In this document: positions 16,839-26,169 of the stretch, piece after piece
How the letters are laid out: each line of letters opens with the position of its first letter
Position numbering within the stretch: position 1 is the first letter of the stretch
Translations under genes and position numbers: made by a program
Notes under the pieces: model-generated
Database searches by the model: none
Told to the model about the DNA's origin: nothing
The model's input: the letters and a program-made list of their open reading frames with translations, nothing else
NCBI GenBank assembly: GCA_017473905.1
Contig: JAFUJA010000005.1
Span: 22,498 to 86,497 of the forward strand
Origin: Lachnospiraceae bacterium
GTDB lineage: Bacteria; Bacillota; Clostridia; Lachnospirales; Lachnospiraceae
DNA length: 64,000 bases
Direction: 5' to 3'

Positions 16839-17423
16839 TTAAAAGATACCCGTAACAAAAATTTCTATGCCGATAAAAATCAGAATCAATCCTCCGAAAA
16901 TGGTTGCCTTATTCGCAAATTTTGTACCGAACTTTTTGCCGATTGCAAGACCGCACATACATATCACAAAGGTTACTGCAGCAATAATCAGCGCACATAC
17001 CAATGCCATTATCAATCCGTATTCTGCAATGGTAAAACCTACGGACAAAGCATCTATAGATGTAGCGACTCCCTGAATCAGAAGGGCGGCAAATCCAACC
17101 TTTGTGCCTTCCCCTTCCTCATTTTTATTTCTGATTCCTTCTATCAGCATTTTACCGCCGATAAAAAGAAGAAGAATCAGGGCAATCCAGGGAATAAACT
17201 TCTCAAACACTTTAAAATATTGCAAAATCGTATGAACGCAAACCCATCCAAGCATTGGCATCAACGCCTGAAAGAATGCGAAAACACCGGCAATGCCGCA
17301 CATTTTACCGGCTTTCATTTTAGATTCCTGCAAGCCGTTTGCAAGGGACACTGAAAACGCATCCATGGCGAGCCCCACACCAAGAAGGGCACTATTGAAA
17401 AAAAACACCAGATTCCAATCCAT
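16839..17423 (-). CDS. mntP: MntP-family manganese efflux pump
   Basis: A 194-residue membrane protein of the MntP family, which exports Mn(II). It has six hydrophobic segments in two repeats of three. The paired metal-binding motifs are visible as GLAMDAFSVSLANGL in the first repeat and GVATSIDALSVGFTI in the second, each with the conserved Asp. GGAGG precedes the ATG. No yybP-ykoY manganese riboswitch is present upstream: the 30 bp between the preceding gene's hairpin and the start codon leave no room for a leader. Confidence 0.93.
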   Translation of the reverse strand: MDWNLVFFFNSALLGVGLAMDAFSVSLANGLQESKMKAGKMCGIAGVFAFFQALMPMLGWVCVHTILQYFKVFEKFIPWIALILLLFIGGKMLIEGIRNKNEEGEGTKVGFAALLIQGVATSIDALSVGFTIAEYGLIMALVCALIIAAVTFVICMCGLAIGKKFGTKFANKATIFGGLILIFIGIEIFVTGIF

Positions 17424-17453
17424 GATACATACCTCCTAAAATAAGTAGCAGAA

Positions 17454-17480
17454 AGTCCGCTCTCCGATTGAGAGCGGACT
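17454..17480 (-). terminator. Hairpin between the acyl-CoA ligase gene and mntP
   Basis: AGTCCGCTCTC and GAGAGCGGACT form a perfect 11-bp stem with a 5-nt loop. On the minus strand it is followed by TTTCTGCTACTT, a weak U tract, and then by the mntP ribosome binding site. It may be leaky. Confidence 0.6.
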
Positions 17481-17491
17481 GTAATCCTGTG

Positions 17492-19798
17492 TTATTTTTT
17501 CTCGCCTCTTAATTCAACTCTGCGGACCTTACCGCTAATGGTTTTGGGCAGTTCATCCATAAATTCCACAATTCTGGGATATTTATAAGGTGCTGTACGA
17601 TTTTTAACGTATACCTGAATTTCTTTCTTCAGTTCATCAGAAGCCTCGGTACCCTTGGTCAATACAATGTTTGCTTTTACAACCTGACCTCTTACTTCAT
17701 CCGGAGCCGCAACAACCGCACACTCAAGAACATAGGGAAGTTCCATGATAACGCTTTCGATTTCGAAGGGTCCGATACGATAACCGGAGGACTTGATTAA
17801 GTCATCCACACGTCCCACGTACCAGAAGAATCCGTCTTCATCCTTCCATGCGGTATCACCAGTGTGGTAATAGCCGTCATGCCAAGCTGCCTTTGTTTTC
17901 TCCTCATCAAGGTAATATCCTTCATAAAGACCGTTGGGAACACCGTTTTCCGTACAAATTACGATTTCACCGACTTCACCCACACCGGCAGGTTTGCCGT
18001 CAGCCAACTGAATGTCCACGTTGTATAAAGGACTGGGTTTACCCATGGAACCGATCTTATTGTTCTCGCCAACGAAGTTTGCGATGGTAAGAGTGGTTTC
18101 GGTCTGACCAAAACCTTCCATAATACGGATACCGGTAGCTTTTAAGAACTGGTTATAAACCTCAGGGTTCATTGCCTCACCTGCTACGGTAGCGTACTTA
18201 ATGGAACTCAAATCATAATTATTCAAATCTTCTTTGATGAAGAAACGATACATGGTTGTAGGTGCACAGAATGTAGTAATTTTATGTTCTGCAAACATAG
18301 GAAGAATATCATGTGCATCAAAACGGTCAAAGTCATATACAAAGGTTGCTGCCTCGCATAACCACTGACCGTAAAGTTTACCCCAGAGGGCCTTACCCCA
18401 TCCGGTATCGGAAATGGTAAAGTGTAAACCGTTGGGATCTACATTGTGCCAGTATTTTGCAGTCAGGAAATGTCCCAAAGGATATTTGTGGTTATGTGCT
18501 GCAATTCTGGGATAACCTGTGGTTCCTGATGTAAACAGCATAAGCATGGTATCGGTTCCGCAAGCTGCATCTGCAGGTCTTTCAAATACATCATCATACT
18601 TAGGAAGGTCTGCATTGAAGTTCTCCCAGCCTTCTTTTACACGACCGCAGATTACTTTGGTTTTTAAGGTAGGACAGTTGAGAACTGCCTTATCTACTTC
18701 CTCCGCCACATCACCGTCACCTGTACAGATGATTGCGCTGACGCCGGCTGCGTTGAAACGATATTCAAAGTCATGATCCTTTAACTGATTGGTTGCAGGA
18801 ATTACGATTGCACCTAATTTATGTAATGCAAGGATGGAGAACCAGAACTGGTAATGTCTCTTTAAAACAAGCATTACCCTGTCACCCTTTTTAATTCCCA
18901 AATCAGCGAAATAATTAGCAGTCTGGGATGAATATCGGCTGAGTTCCGCAAAAGTAAATCTTCTGGTCACCTTATCATTTGATACATGAATCATTGCTGT
19001 TTTGCTGGGTGCTTTTCTTGCCAGTTCATCCACAACATCAAAGGCAAAATTGAACTTATCATCATTCTTAAATTTAACGGAATTAACAACACCCTTTTCA
19101 TCCACTGTGGTTTCCACGTATTTTTCATATACGGGTGCCTTTAAGTTAGCAAGATCAACATTGGTGGTTGTAAAAGTTTTAACCCTTTCTTTGTACTCTG
19201 CAACACCATGTTTCTCAGGATTCATTACAATTGCATAGATTTCACAATCTTCTCCGCCGAGTGCGATTTCATTGTGAGGAGTGGAGCTGTCGTAGTAAAT
19301 GCAATCACCTTCATGAAGAATCTCGGTTCTTTCACCAATCATCATCTTAAGGCTTCCCTTGATAACGATATCCATTTCCTGTCCAACGTGGGTGGAAAAA
19401 CTGTAGGGAGGATTTAACGCTTCCTCTGAGTAAGGGATTTTTACATAAAATGGCTCTGCCAGTTTGTTTTTAAACTTTGCAGCAAGACGGTTGTACACAA
19501 AACCTTCACGTCTTACGATGGGCATCTCTTCCCCTCTTCTTGTAACGGTATATTCCGTAAGGCTGGGACTCTCACCTTCCATAAGTTCGGTAATTTCCAC
19601 GCCGCACACATGAGCAATTTTGTAAATAAAGGTAAAGCTGAAATCTTCTGCTCCGGATTCCAGTCTGGCATATTCTTCCTCGGTAAGACCGATTTTCTTT
19701 GCCATAGCCTTCTGGGTCATGTTCATGTCTTCGCGTAACGCACGGATACGCTGGGCTACCGCCTCAATTCTTTGTTCCACATTGATGTTTGAACTCAT
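17492..19798 (-). CDS. XRE-cupin-acyl-CoA ligase (AMP-binding) fusion
   Basis: A 768-residue fusion. Residues 5-75 are an XRE-type helix-turn-helix (RIRALREDMNMTQKAMAKKI, then LTEEEYARLESG). Residues 90-200 are a cupin (STHVGQEMDIVIKGSLKMMI, GDCIYYDSSTPHNE). Residues from 245 on form an adenylate-forming ligase of the medium-chain acyl-CoA synthetase group: LMLFTSGTTGYPR, GFGQTET, GYYHTGDTAW, and the C-terminal catalytic Lys in KTISGKVRR. It should activate a carboxylic acid to acyl-AMP and then acyl-CoA. The XRE-cupin part is the layout of a metabolite-sensing regulator. The ribosome binding site is AGGAGG. A T-box leader lies about 110 nt upstream. The acid substrate is not visible from sequence. 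Confidence 0.9.
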   Translation of the reverse strand: MSSNINVEQRIEAVAQRIRALREDMNMTQKAMAKKIGLTEEEYARLESGAEDFSFTFIYKIAHVCGVEITELMEGESPSLTEYTVTRRGEEMPIVRREGFVYNRLAAKFKNKLAEPFYVKIPYSEEALNPPYSFSTHVGQEMDIVIKGSLKMMIGERTEILHEGDCIYYDSSTPHNEIALGGEDCEIYAIVMNPEKHGVAEYKERVKTFTTTNVDLANLKAPVYEKYVETTVDEKGVVNSVKFKNDDKFNFAFDVVDELARKAPSKTAMIHVSNDKVTRRFTFAELSRYSSQTANYFADLGIKKGDRVMLVLKRHYQFWFSILALHKLGAIVIPATNQLKDHDFEYRFNAAGVSAIICTGDGDVAEEVDKAVLNCPTLKTKVICGRVKEGWENFNADLPKYDDVFERPADAACGTDTMLMLFTSGTTGYPRIAAHNHKYPLGHFLTAKYWHNVDPNGLHFTISDTGWGKALWGKLYGQWLCEAATFVYDFDRFDAHDILPMFAEHKITTFCAPTTMYRFFIKEDLNNYDLSSIKYATVAGEAMNPEVYNQFLKATGIRIMEGFGQTETTLTIANFVGENNKIGSMGKPSPLYNVDIQLADGKPAGVGEVGEIVICTENGVPNGLYEGYYLDEEKTKAAWHDGYYHTGDTAWKDEDGFFWYVGRVDDLIKSSGYRIGPFEIESVIMELPYVLECAVVAAPDEVRGQVVKANIVLTKGTEASDELKKEIQVYVKNRTAPYKYPRIVEFMDELPKTISGKVRRVELRGEKK

Positions 19799-19912
19799 TT
19801 CTTTTTCCTCCTAAAAATCATAAAATATGTCTGCTTGAAGGATTTACCGTTTATTATACGAACGGCCGCTTGCCATAACAGAGACGAGATACGCTTGCCT
19901 CGCTGCCATAAC

Positions 19913-20179
19913 AAAAAAAATCGCCTCAAAGAAACCATTCTTTGAGACGAGTTAAAATTCTACCCGCGGTACCACTCAAATTGTGTGTATTCACACCTCT
20001 CGCAGACTCCATCAAGTCTTTTGTCTTAACGCGACATCACGTGAACCGTCTACTTGCTTGCGCTTTCGGGGTTCCGGCTCGGAAGGGATAGTTCCTGGCA
20101 AATTCAATTACTGTCTCACACCAGCCGACAGCTCTCTGAAAATGAAGTTCACCGAACCTTCTTCGTCATAGCTTTTACA
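19913..20179 (-). ncRNA. T-box leader (tRNA-sensing riboswitch)
   Basis: Read on the minus strand, the leader has the T-box core TGGTACCGCGGGT (plus strand about 19962-19974), an upstream stem I with AGAGAGCTG and the GGTGTGAGACAG region, a stem II with GAACC/GGTTC arms, and an intrinsic terminator at 19913-19950 (CTCAAAGAA/TTCTTTGAG stem then eight T). The bulge TGGT should pair with a tRNA ending ACCA, so the discriminator base is A. The specifier lies in GGAACTATCCC; AUC (Ile), UAU (Tyr) or ACU (Thr) are all possible by eye. The first gene downstream is the acyl-CoA ligase, not a synthetase or transporter. Confidence 0.88.
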
Positions 20180-20180
20180 A

Positions 20181-20214
20181 GTGATAAATTATCACTGTTT
20201 TGCAGGATTGTCAA
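20181..20214 (-). promoter_or_regulatory. T-box promoter with palindrome on the -10 box
   Basis: On the minus strand TTGACA (20209-20214) and TAATTT (20186-20191) are 17 nt apart, a near-consensus promoter. The -10 is inside a perfect palindrome, GTGATAA-A-TTATCAC (20181-20195), which looks like an operator. It starts 17 bp after the stop of the amino acid transporter ATPase gene. Confidence 0.7.
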
Positions 20215-20231
20215 TTACTTTTTTTAAAATT

Positions 20232-20987
20232 TTATAAAACTTTTGCCAGGAAGCTTTGAAGTCTCTCTGTTTTGGGATTTTCAAAGAACTCTTCCGGTGC
20301 AGCTTCCTCAAGAATAACGCCGCCGTCCATAAAAATCACACGACTGGCTACTTCTTTGGCAAATGCCATTTCATGGGTTACTACAACCATGGTCATCTTT
20401 TCCTCTGCCAAATCACGCATTACGGAAAGAACTTCACCTACCATTTCCGGATCCAGTGCTGAGGTCGGCTCATCAAAGAGCATAACATCCGGCTTCATAC
20501 AAAGGGCACGAACAATGGCGATACGCTGCTTCTGCCCGCCGGAAAGCTGATTGGGATATGCATTTGCACGATCCGCAAGACCGACACGCTCCAAAAGTCT
20601 CATTGCTTCTGCTTTCGCTTCCTCAAAAGACTTCTTCTGGAGTTTCATGGGACCAATGGTTAAATTTTTCAAAATGGTCATATGGGGAAACAGATTAAAC
20701 TGCTGAAAAACCATCCCCATTTTCTGACGATGAATGTTAATGTTTGTTTTAGAATCCGTAATATCGGTGCCCTCAAAAAGGATTGTTCCTTCCGTAGGTT
20801 CCTCCAACAGATTCAGGCACCTTAAAAAGGTACTTTTACCGGAACCGGAAGGTCCTACTACAAACACAACATCCCCTTGATGAATATCAATATCAATACC
20901 ATTCAAAGCATTCAATTCTTTGAAATGCTTTTTTAAGCCTCTTACCTGAATAAGGGCCTCCGTACTTTTATTCTCATTAGTGTTCAC
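20232..20987 (-). CDS. Polar amino acid ABC transporter ATP-binding protein
   Basis: A 251-residue ATPase of the GlnQ/PAAT family. It shows Walker [10 protein letters not shown], the Q-loop [13 protein letters not shown] (diagnostic of amino acid importers), signature [11 protein letters not shown], Walker [17 protein letters not shown] and the H-loop VVTHEM. A GTG start at 20985-20987 is likely, with GGAGG 10 nt upstream; it overlaps the end of the permease gene by 11 bp. It is the last gene of a three-gene importer operon; the T-box promoter follows directly. Confidence 0.95.
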   Translation of the reverse strand: MNTNENKSTEALIQVRGLKKHFKELNALNGIDIDIHQGDVVFVVGPSGSGKSTFLRCLNLLEEPTEGTILFEGTDITDSKTNINIHRQKMGMVFQQFNLFPHMTILKNLTIGPMKLQKKSFEEAKAEAMRLLERVGLADRANAYPNQLSGGQKQRIAIVRALCMKPDVMLFDEPTSALDPEMVGEVLSVMRDLAEEKMTMVVVTHEMAFAKEVASRVIFMDGGVILEEAAPEEFFENPKTERLQSFLAKVL

Positions 20988-21708
20988 TGTTTCGTAACCT
21001 CCTTTCCAGCTTCTTAATCAGGAAGGATAATAACATTACCACTGACAGGTAAATCACTGCTACCGCAAGCAAAGGCATGAGTGGCGAATAGGTTTCGCTT
21101 CGTATAATATCTCCTGCCTTTGTTAAATCCTGTAAAGCAATATAGCCTGCCACGGAGGTTTCCTTCAGCAACACAATAAATTCATTACCCAACGCAGGAA
21201 GTACGTTTTTTAATGCCTGGGGTAAAATTACATATACCATGGTCTGGATATAATTAAAGCCCAGACTGCGTCCTGCTTCAAACTGTCCCTTATCAATGGA
21301 CATAATACCGCTTCGTACGATTTCCGCCACATACGCACCGGAATTAATACCGAAAGCGATAACCGCAACAACCACCTTATCGATACGCACGCTTCCGAAA
21401 ATAACGAAATAAATAATCAAAAGCTGTACAACAACAGGGGTTCCGCGGATTACCGTAAGGTAAAGGTTACAAATAAAATTCAGGAACTTTAATTTGCCTG
21501 TTTTATCATGTGTGGAGCGGATAATCGCTACAATAAAGCCTAAAAGAATACCCACAATAACCGCAAAAAAAGTCACTTCAAGGGTAACACCTAAGCCTTT
21601 TACGATATACTCCCATCTGTTATCTTTTATGAAATTCAGATAAAAGGAATCTCCTATCCCCAGGAAAAAGAGTAAAATCTTATCCCAAATCACTGATAAA
21701 AAGTTCAT
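20977..21708 (-). CDS. Polar amino acid ABC transporter permease
   Basis: A 243-residue inner-membrane protein of the HisM/GlnP family. It has about five membrane segments and the EAA loop ([28 protein letters not shown]) that docks on the ATPase, together with [20 protein letters not shown] prefer the ATG at 21706-21708 (GAGG 5 nt upstream) to a GTG two codons earlier. It lies between the binding protein and the ATPase genes. Confidence 0.94.
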   Translation of the reverse strand: MNFLSVIWDKILLFFLGIGDSFYLNFIKDNRWEYIVKGLGVTLEVTFFAVIVGILLGFIVAIIRSTHDKTGKLKFLNFICNLYLTVIRGTPVVVQLLIIYFVIFGSVRIDKVVVAVIAFGINSGAYVAEIVRSGIMSIDKGQFEAGRSLGFNYIQTMVYVILPQALKNVLPALGNEFIVLLKETSVAGYIALQDLTKAGDIIRSETYSPLMPLLAVAVIYLSVVMLLSFLIKKLERRLRNSEH

Positions 21709-21739
21709 AACCACCTCAAAAATTTCTCTTTAAAAGAGT

Positions 21740-22468
21740 TTATTCTGCCGTAATATACTTGTCGATAATTGCTTTCAATTCGCCGGATTCTTCCAGTTCT
21801 GCAATTGCTGCGTTAACTTCTTCCAAAAGCTCTGTATTGTCTTTTGCAATGGCAATTGCATATTCTTCGTAAGTAAATGCTTCGTCAACAATTACAATGC
21901 CCTCGTTCTGGGAAACAAATACCTTTGCGGGTTCAGAGTCAATCATAACTGCATCTACTTTATCCTGAAGAAGAGCCTGAACAGCTTCATGACCCTTGTT
22001 GTAACGTTCTACAACAACACCTTCAATGTCTCCAACATACGCATCACCGGTAGTACCAAGCTGAACGCCTACTCTCTTGCCCACAAGGTCATCGGGAGTC
22101 GCAATTTCACTGCCTTCTTTTACGATAATAACCTGAGCTGCGGTGGTGTAAGCTATTGAGAAGTTAACAGATTCCAGTCTGTCGGGTTTTACGGTAAGCC
22201 CCGCAACACCGATATCTGCTTTACCGGACTGAACAGCCATAATAATGGAATCAAATGCCATATCCTCAATTACAAGTTCTCTTCCGAGCTTATCTGCAAT
22301 TGCCTGTGCGATTTCAACGTCAATCCCTACGATTGCGTCTCCTTCATGATACTCATAGGGAGGGAACTCCGCATTGGTTGCCATAACCAGTTCCTTATCA
22401 GAACCTGAACATGCACAAAGTGACACCGCCATCATTGCGGCACATAATAAAGCTACAATTTTTTTCAT
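21740..22468 (-). CDS. Amino acid ABC transporter substrate-binding lipoprotein
   Basis: A 242-residue SBP_bac_3 family protein. It begins with a lipoprotein signal (MKKIVALLCAAMMAVS-LCAC, Cys19 lipidated), followed by ELVMATNAEFPPYEYHEGD and GIDVEIAQAIADKLG, the ligand-binding lobe motifs of polar amino acid binding proteins, and a later GVAGLTVKPDRLESVNFS. It delivers an amino acid to the permease encoded next. The specificity (for example cystine, glutamine, histidine or arginine) cannot be read from sequence. A clear AGGAGG precedes the ATG; the gene follows the groEL terminator and must have its own promoter in 22469-22560. Confidence 0.94.
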   Translation of the reverse strand: MKKIVALLCAAMMAVSLCACSGSDKELVMATNAEFPPYEYHEGDAIVGIDVEIAQAIADKLGRELVIEDMAFDSIIMAVQSGKADIGVAGLTVKPDRLESVNFSIAYTTAAQVIIVKEGSEIATPDDLVGKRVGVQLGTTGDAYVGDIEGVVVERYNKGHEAVQALLQDKVDAVMIDSEPAKVFVSQNEGIVIVDEAFTYEEYAIAIAKDNTELLEEVNAAIAELEESGELKAIIDKYITAE

Positions 22469-22567
22469 TTTTATTTCCTCCTTTGGTCACCTTTATTCTT
22501 CAAGTAACCTGTTTGTAAATTAATAAACACATTATCTTTTATGATATAGTTTAATTTTCTATACCTA

Positions 22568-22607
22568 AAAAGGTGATATGCAAGTACAGTCAAGCATACC
22601 ACCTTTT
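22568..22607 (-). terminator. groESL terminator
   Basis: AAAAGGTGATATGC and GCATACCACCTTTT form a 14-bp stem with one mismatch and a 12-nt loop, 18 bp after the groEL stop, followed on the minus strand by a T run. Confidence 0.75.
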
Positions 22608-22625
22608 AAGGTTTTCGTCAATGAA

Positions 22626-24567
<1,942 letters not shown>

Positions 24568-24621
24568 GTGATAAAGCCTCCTTTTTATTTCTATATTCTA
24601 TCTTTCATCTCAAGTGGTTTG

Positions 24622-24648
24622 TTAGCACTCTTTGCGTTTGAGTGCTAA
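24622..24648. promoter_or_regulatory. CIRCE operator (HrcA binding site)
   Basis: TTAGCACTC-N9-GAGTGCTAA, a perfect match to the CIRCE inverted repeat bound by the heat-shock repressor HrcA. It lies between the groES promoter and start codon, so groESL should be repressed by HrcA and induced by heat. Confidence 0.97.
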
Positions 24649-24659
24649 TCACGGTTTTT

Positions 24660-24688
24660 ATAATAATTTTTTATGTGTTTCCTTGCAA
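24660..24688 (-). promoter_or_regulatory. groESL promoter
   Basis: On the minus strand TTGCAA (24683-24688) and TATTAT (24660-24665) are separated by 17 nt, immediately upstream of CIRCE. Confidence 0.65.
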
Positions 24689-24724
24689 GCAGATAGCAAG
24701 TTGTATTTTCTTGTTTTTCTTTTA

Positions 24725-24764
24725 TTATCTCTTATTTTCTCATTTTATCTCTTGTTTTCTCTAT
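24725..24764. repeat. Tandem 20-bp pyrimidine-rich repeat
   Basis: Two adjacent 20-bp units, TTATCTCTTATTTTCTCATT and a copy with about three changes, lie inside a longer T/C-rich tract (about 24708-24778). They occupy the 328-bp gap between groES and the diguanylate cyclase gene, upstream of the groESL promoter. No gene was seen in this gap. Confidence 0.55.
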
Positions 24765-24895
24765 TTTTCTTTTTTCAATGTTTTGCACAATTTATCAGAT
24801 TTGTTTTTAAATGTAAAAACATTTCAAAAAAATGCTTTAACTTGTAAAAAAATAGTGTTAAACTGTACATAATTATTCTGTATGAGGTTAGGGTT

Positions 24896-26011
24896 ATGCT
24901 TACTATCTTAAAAAATATGGTTACCTACGTCAGAAATCTAATCAATGGGGATGAATATATTTCTGACAGAACCAAAATCACATATGTGCTTACATACACA
25001 TCCGTTATCCATGTTCTGTGTGCGGTTTTCTTTGCCTATTACGGCCTGTTATTGCTGGCCATTTATAATATCGGAGCATTCTTCGTACACCAGTTTCTTA
25101 TCGGAATGGCGAAGAAAAAGATTTTTCTCCCCGCCATGACACTTTCCTGCGTGGAAATTATGGTCTTTTCCATACTGACAACCTTATGTATCGGAAATTT
25201 CCTAAATTTTAATTTGTATTGCTTCTGTATCATTCCGGCAATCTATTATGTAACTTCCACAGTGAAAGATTTCAAAAAAAATTCCGGTTTTGCTTTCGGT
25301 TTTTCTGTCCTGGCGCTGATTACTTACATCACAACCCTGCTTTTGGACTACTACGCAGAACCCTGGTTTTATATCAATTTAACCCATAGCATTTTATCTC
25401 TGCTTGTGGAGTCCATTAACGGAGTCATGGTAATCGGTATGATGGTTATCTTCTCCCTGCTTTTTACATGGGAAGTTAAAAATGACACCGACACCCTTGA
25501 GAAACGTAACCAGAAGCTTCTAGATTTTGCAAACAAGGATCCTCTTACCAGACTTCCCAACAGACGAAGCATGATGCAGGTTCTGAATGTTTCCATGCAT
25601 CAGGTACAGATTGGTGCATCCGCTTTTAGCATTATCCTGGGGGATATTGATAATTTTAAAAAAATTAACGACAACTACGGACACGATATGGGCGATAAGG
25701 TTCTTGTTTCCGTAGCAAACCAGATTACCTCCCAGTTACGTGACGGGGATGCGGTATGCCGCTGGGGCGGTGAGGAAATACTGATTCTTGTCCGTGGAGA
25801 TTTGGACACTGCCATCTCCATTGCGGAGCGGATTCGCGGAGCCATTCAGGAAACTGACGTTACCCACAACAATTCCACCGTACGTGTTACCATGACTTTC
25901 GGTGTCGCAGAAGCGGAAAAAGGATATCGTATCGAACAGCTCATCCAGCAGGCGGATAACCGTCTCTATTACGGAAAAGAACACGGAAAAAACCAAACAG
26001 TTTCTGCATAA
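24896..26011 (+). CDS. Membrane diguanylate cyclase (GGDEF)
   Basis: A 371-residue enzyme that makes cyclic di-GMP. The N-terminal half (residues 25-200) has about six hydrophobic segments and no recognisable soluble sensor. The C-terminal GGDEF domain starts near residue 215 (NKDPLTRLPNRRSMMQVL). Its active site is RWGGEE, a permitted variant of GGDEF, and an inhibitory I-site RDGD lies five residues before it, so product feedback is expected. GAGG lies upstream of the ATG. It is followed by a strong terminator and is therefore a single-gene unit. Confidence 0.93.
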   Translation: MLTILKNMVTYVRNLINGDEYISDRTKITYVLTYTSVIHVLCAVFFAYYGLLLLAIYNIGAFFVHQFLIGMAKKKIFLPAMTLSCVEIMVFSILTTLCIGNFLNFNLYCFCIIPAIYYVTSTVKDFKKNSGFAFGFSVLALITYITTLLLDYYAEPWFYINLTHSILSLLVESINGVMVIGMMVIFSLLFTWEVKNDTDTLEKRNQKLLDFANKDPLTRLPNRRSMMQVLNVSMHQVQIGASAFSIILGDIDNFKKINDNYGHDMGDKVLVSVANQITSQLRDGDAVCRWGGEEILILVRGDLDTAISIAERIRGAIQETDVTHNNSTVRVTMTFGVAEAEKGYRIEQLIQQADNRLYYGKEHGKNQTVSA

Positions 26012-26015
26012 CAGG

Positions 26016-26042
26016 GTGCAGTCCGCCGGGACTGCACTTTTT
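26016..26042 (+). terminator. Terminator after the diguanylate cyclase gene
   Basis: GTGCAGTCC-GCCG-GGACTGCAC, a perfect 9-bp stem with a 4-nt loop, is followed by TTTTTC. It begins 4 bp after the stop codon. Confidence 0.9.
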
Positions 26043-26054
26043 CTTTGTTTATTC

Positions 26055-26082
26055 TTGCTTTTTTCCCGAATTCATGTAAAAT
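26055..26082 (+). promoter_or_regulatory. Promoter of the ABC-F gene
   Basis: TTGCTT (26055-26060) and TAAAAT (26077-26082) with a 16-nt spacer. The transcript would start near 26090 and include the hairpin at 26110-26141. Confidence 0.5.
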
Positions 26083-26109
26083 GTGAAGTGATGCGCAAAA
26101 ATTAGTAAT

Positions 26110-26141
26110 GATTCCCTTACTTCTTCGTTAAAGAGGGAATC
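26110..26141 (+). promoter_or_regulatory. Leader hairpin before the ABC-F gene
   Basis: GATTCCCT and AGGGAATC, an 8-bp stem with a 16-nt loop, lie 28 nt before the ABC-F start codon, just upstream of the AAGGAGG ribosome binding site. There is no proper U tract, so it is not a standard terminator. Confidence 0.35.
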
Positions 26142-26169
26142 CCACAGTTGTTTTTCAAGGAGGTTTCTC

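Noticed and set aside
16413-17354. 313-codon open frame on the plus strand
   Set aside because: It runs antisense through the DUF4236 gene and mntP, has no family motif and crosses a strong terminator.
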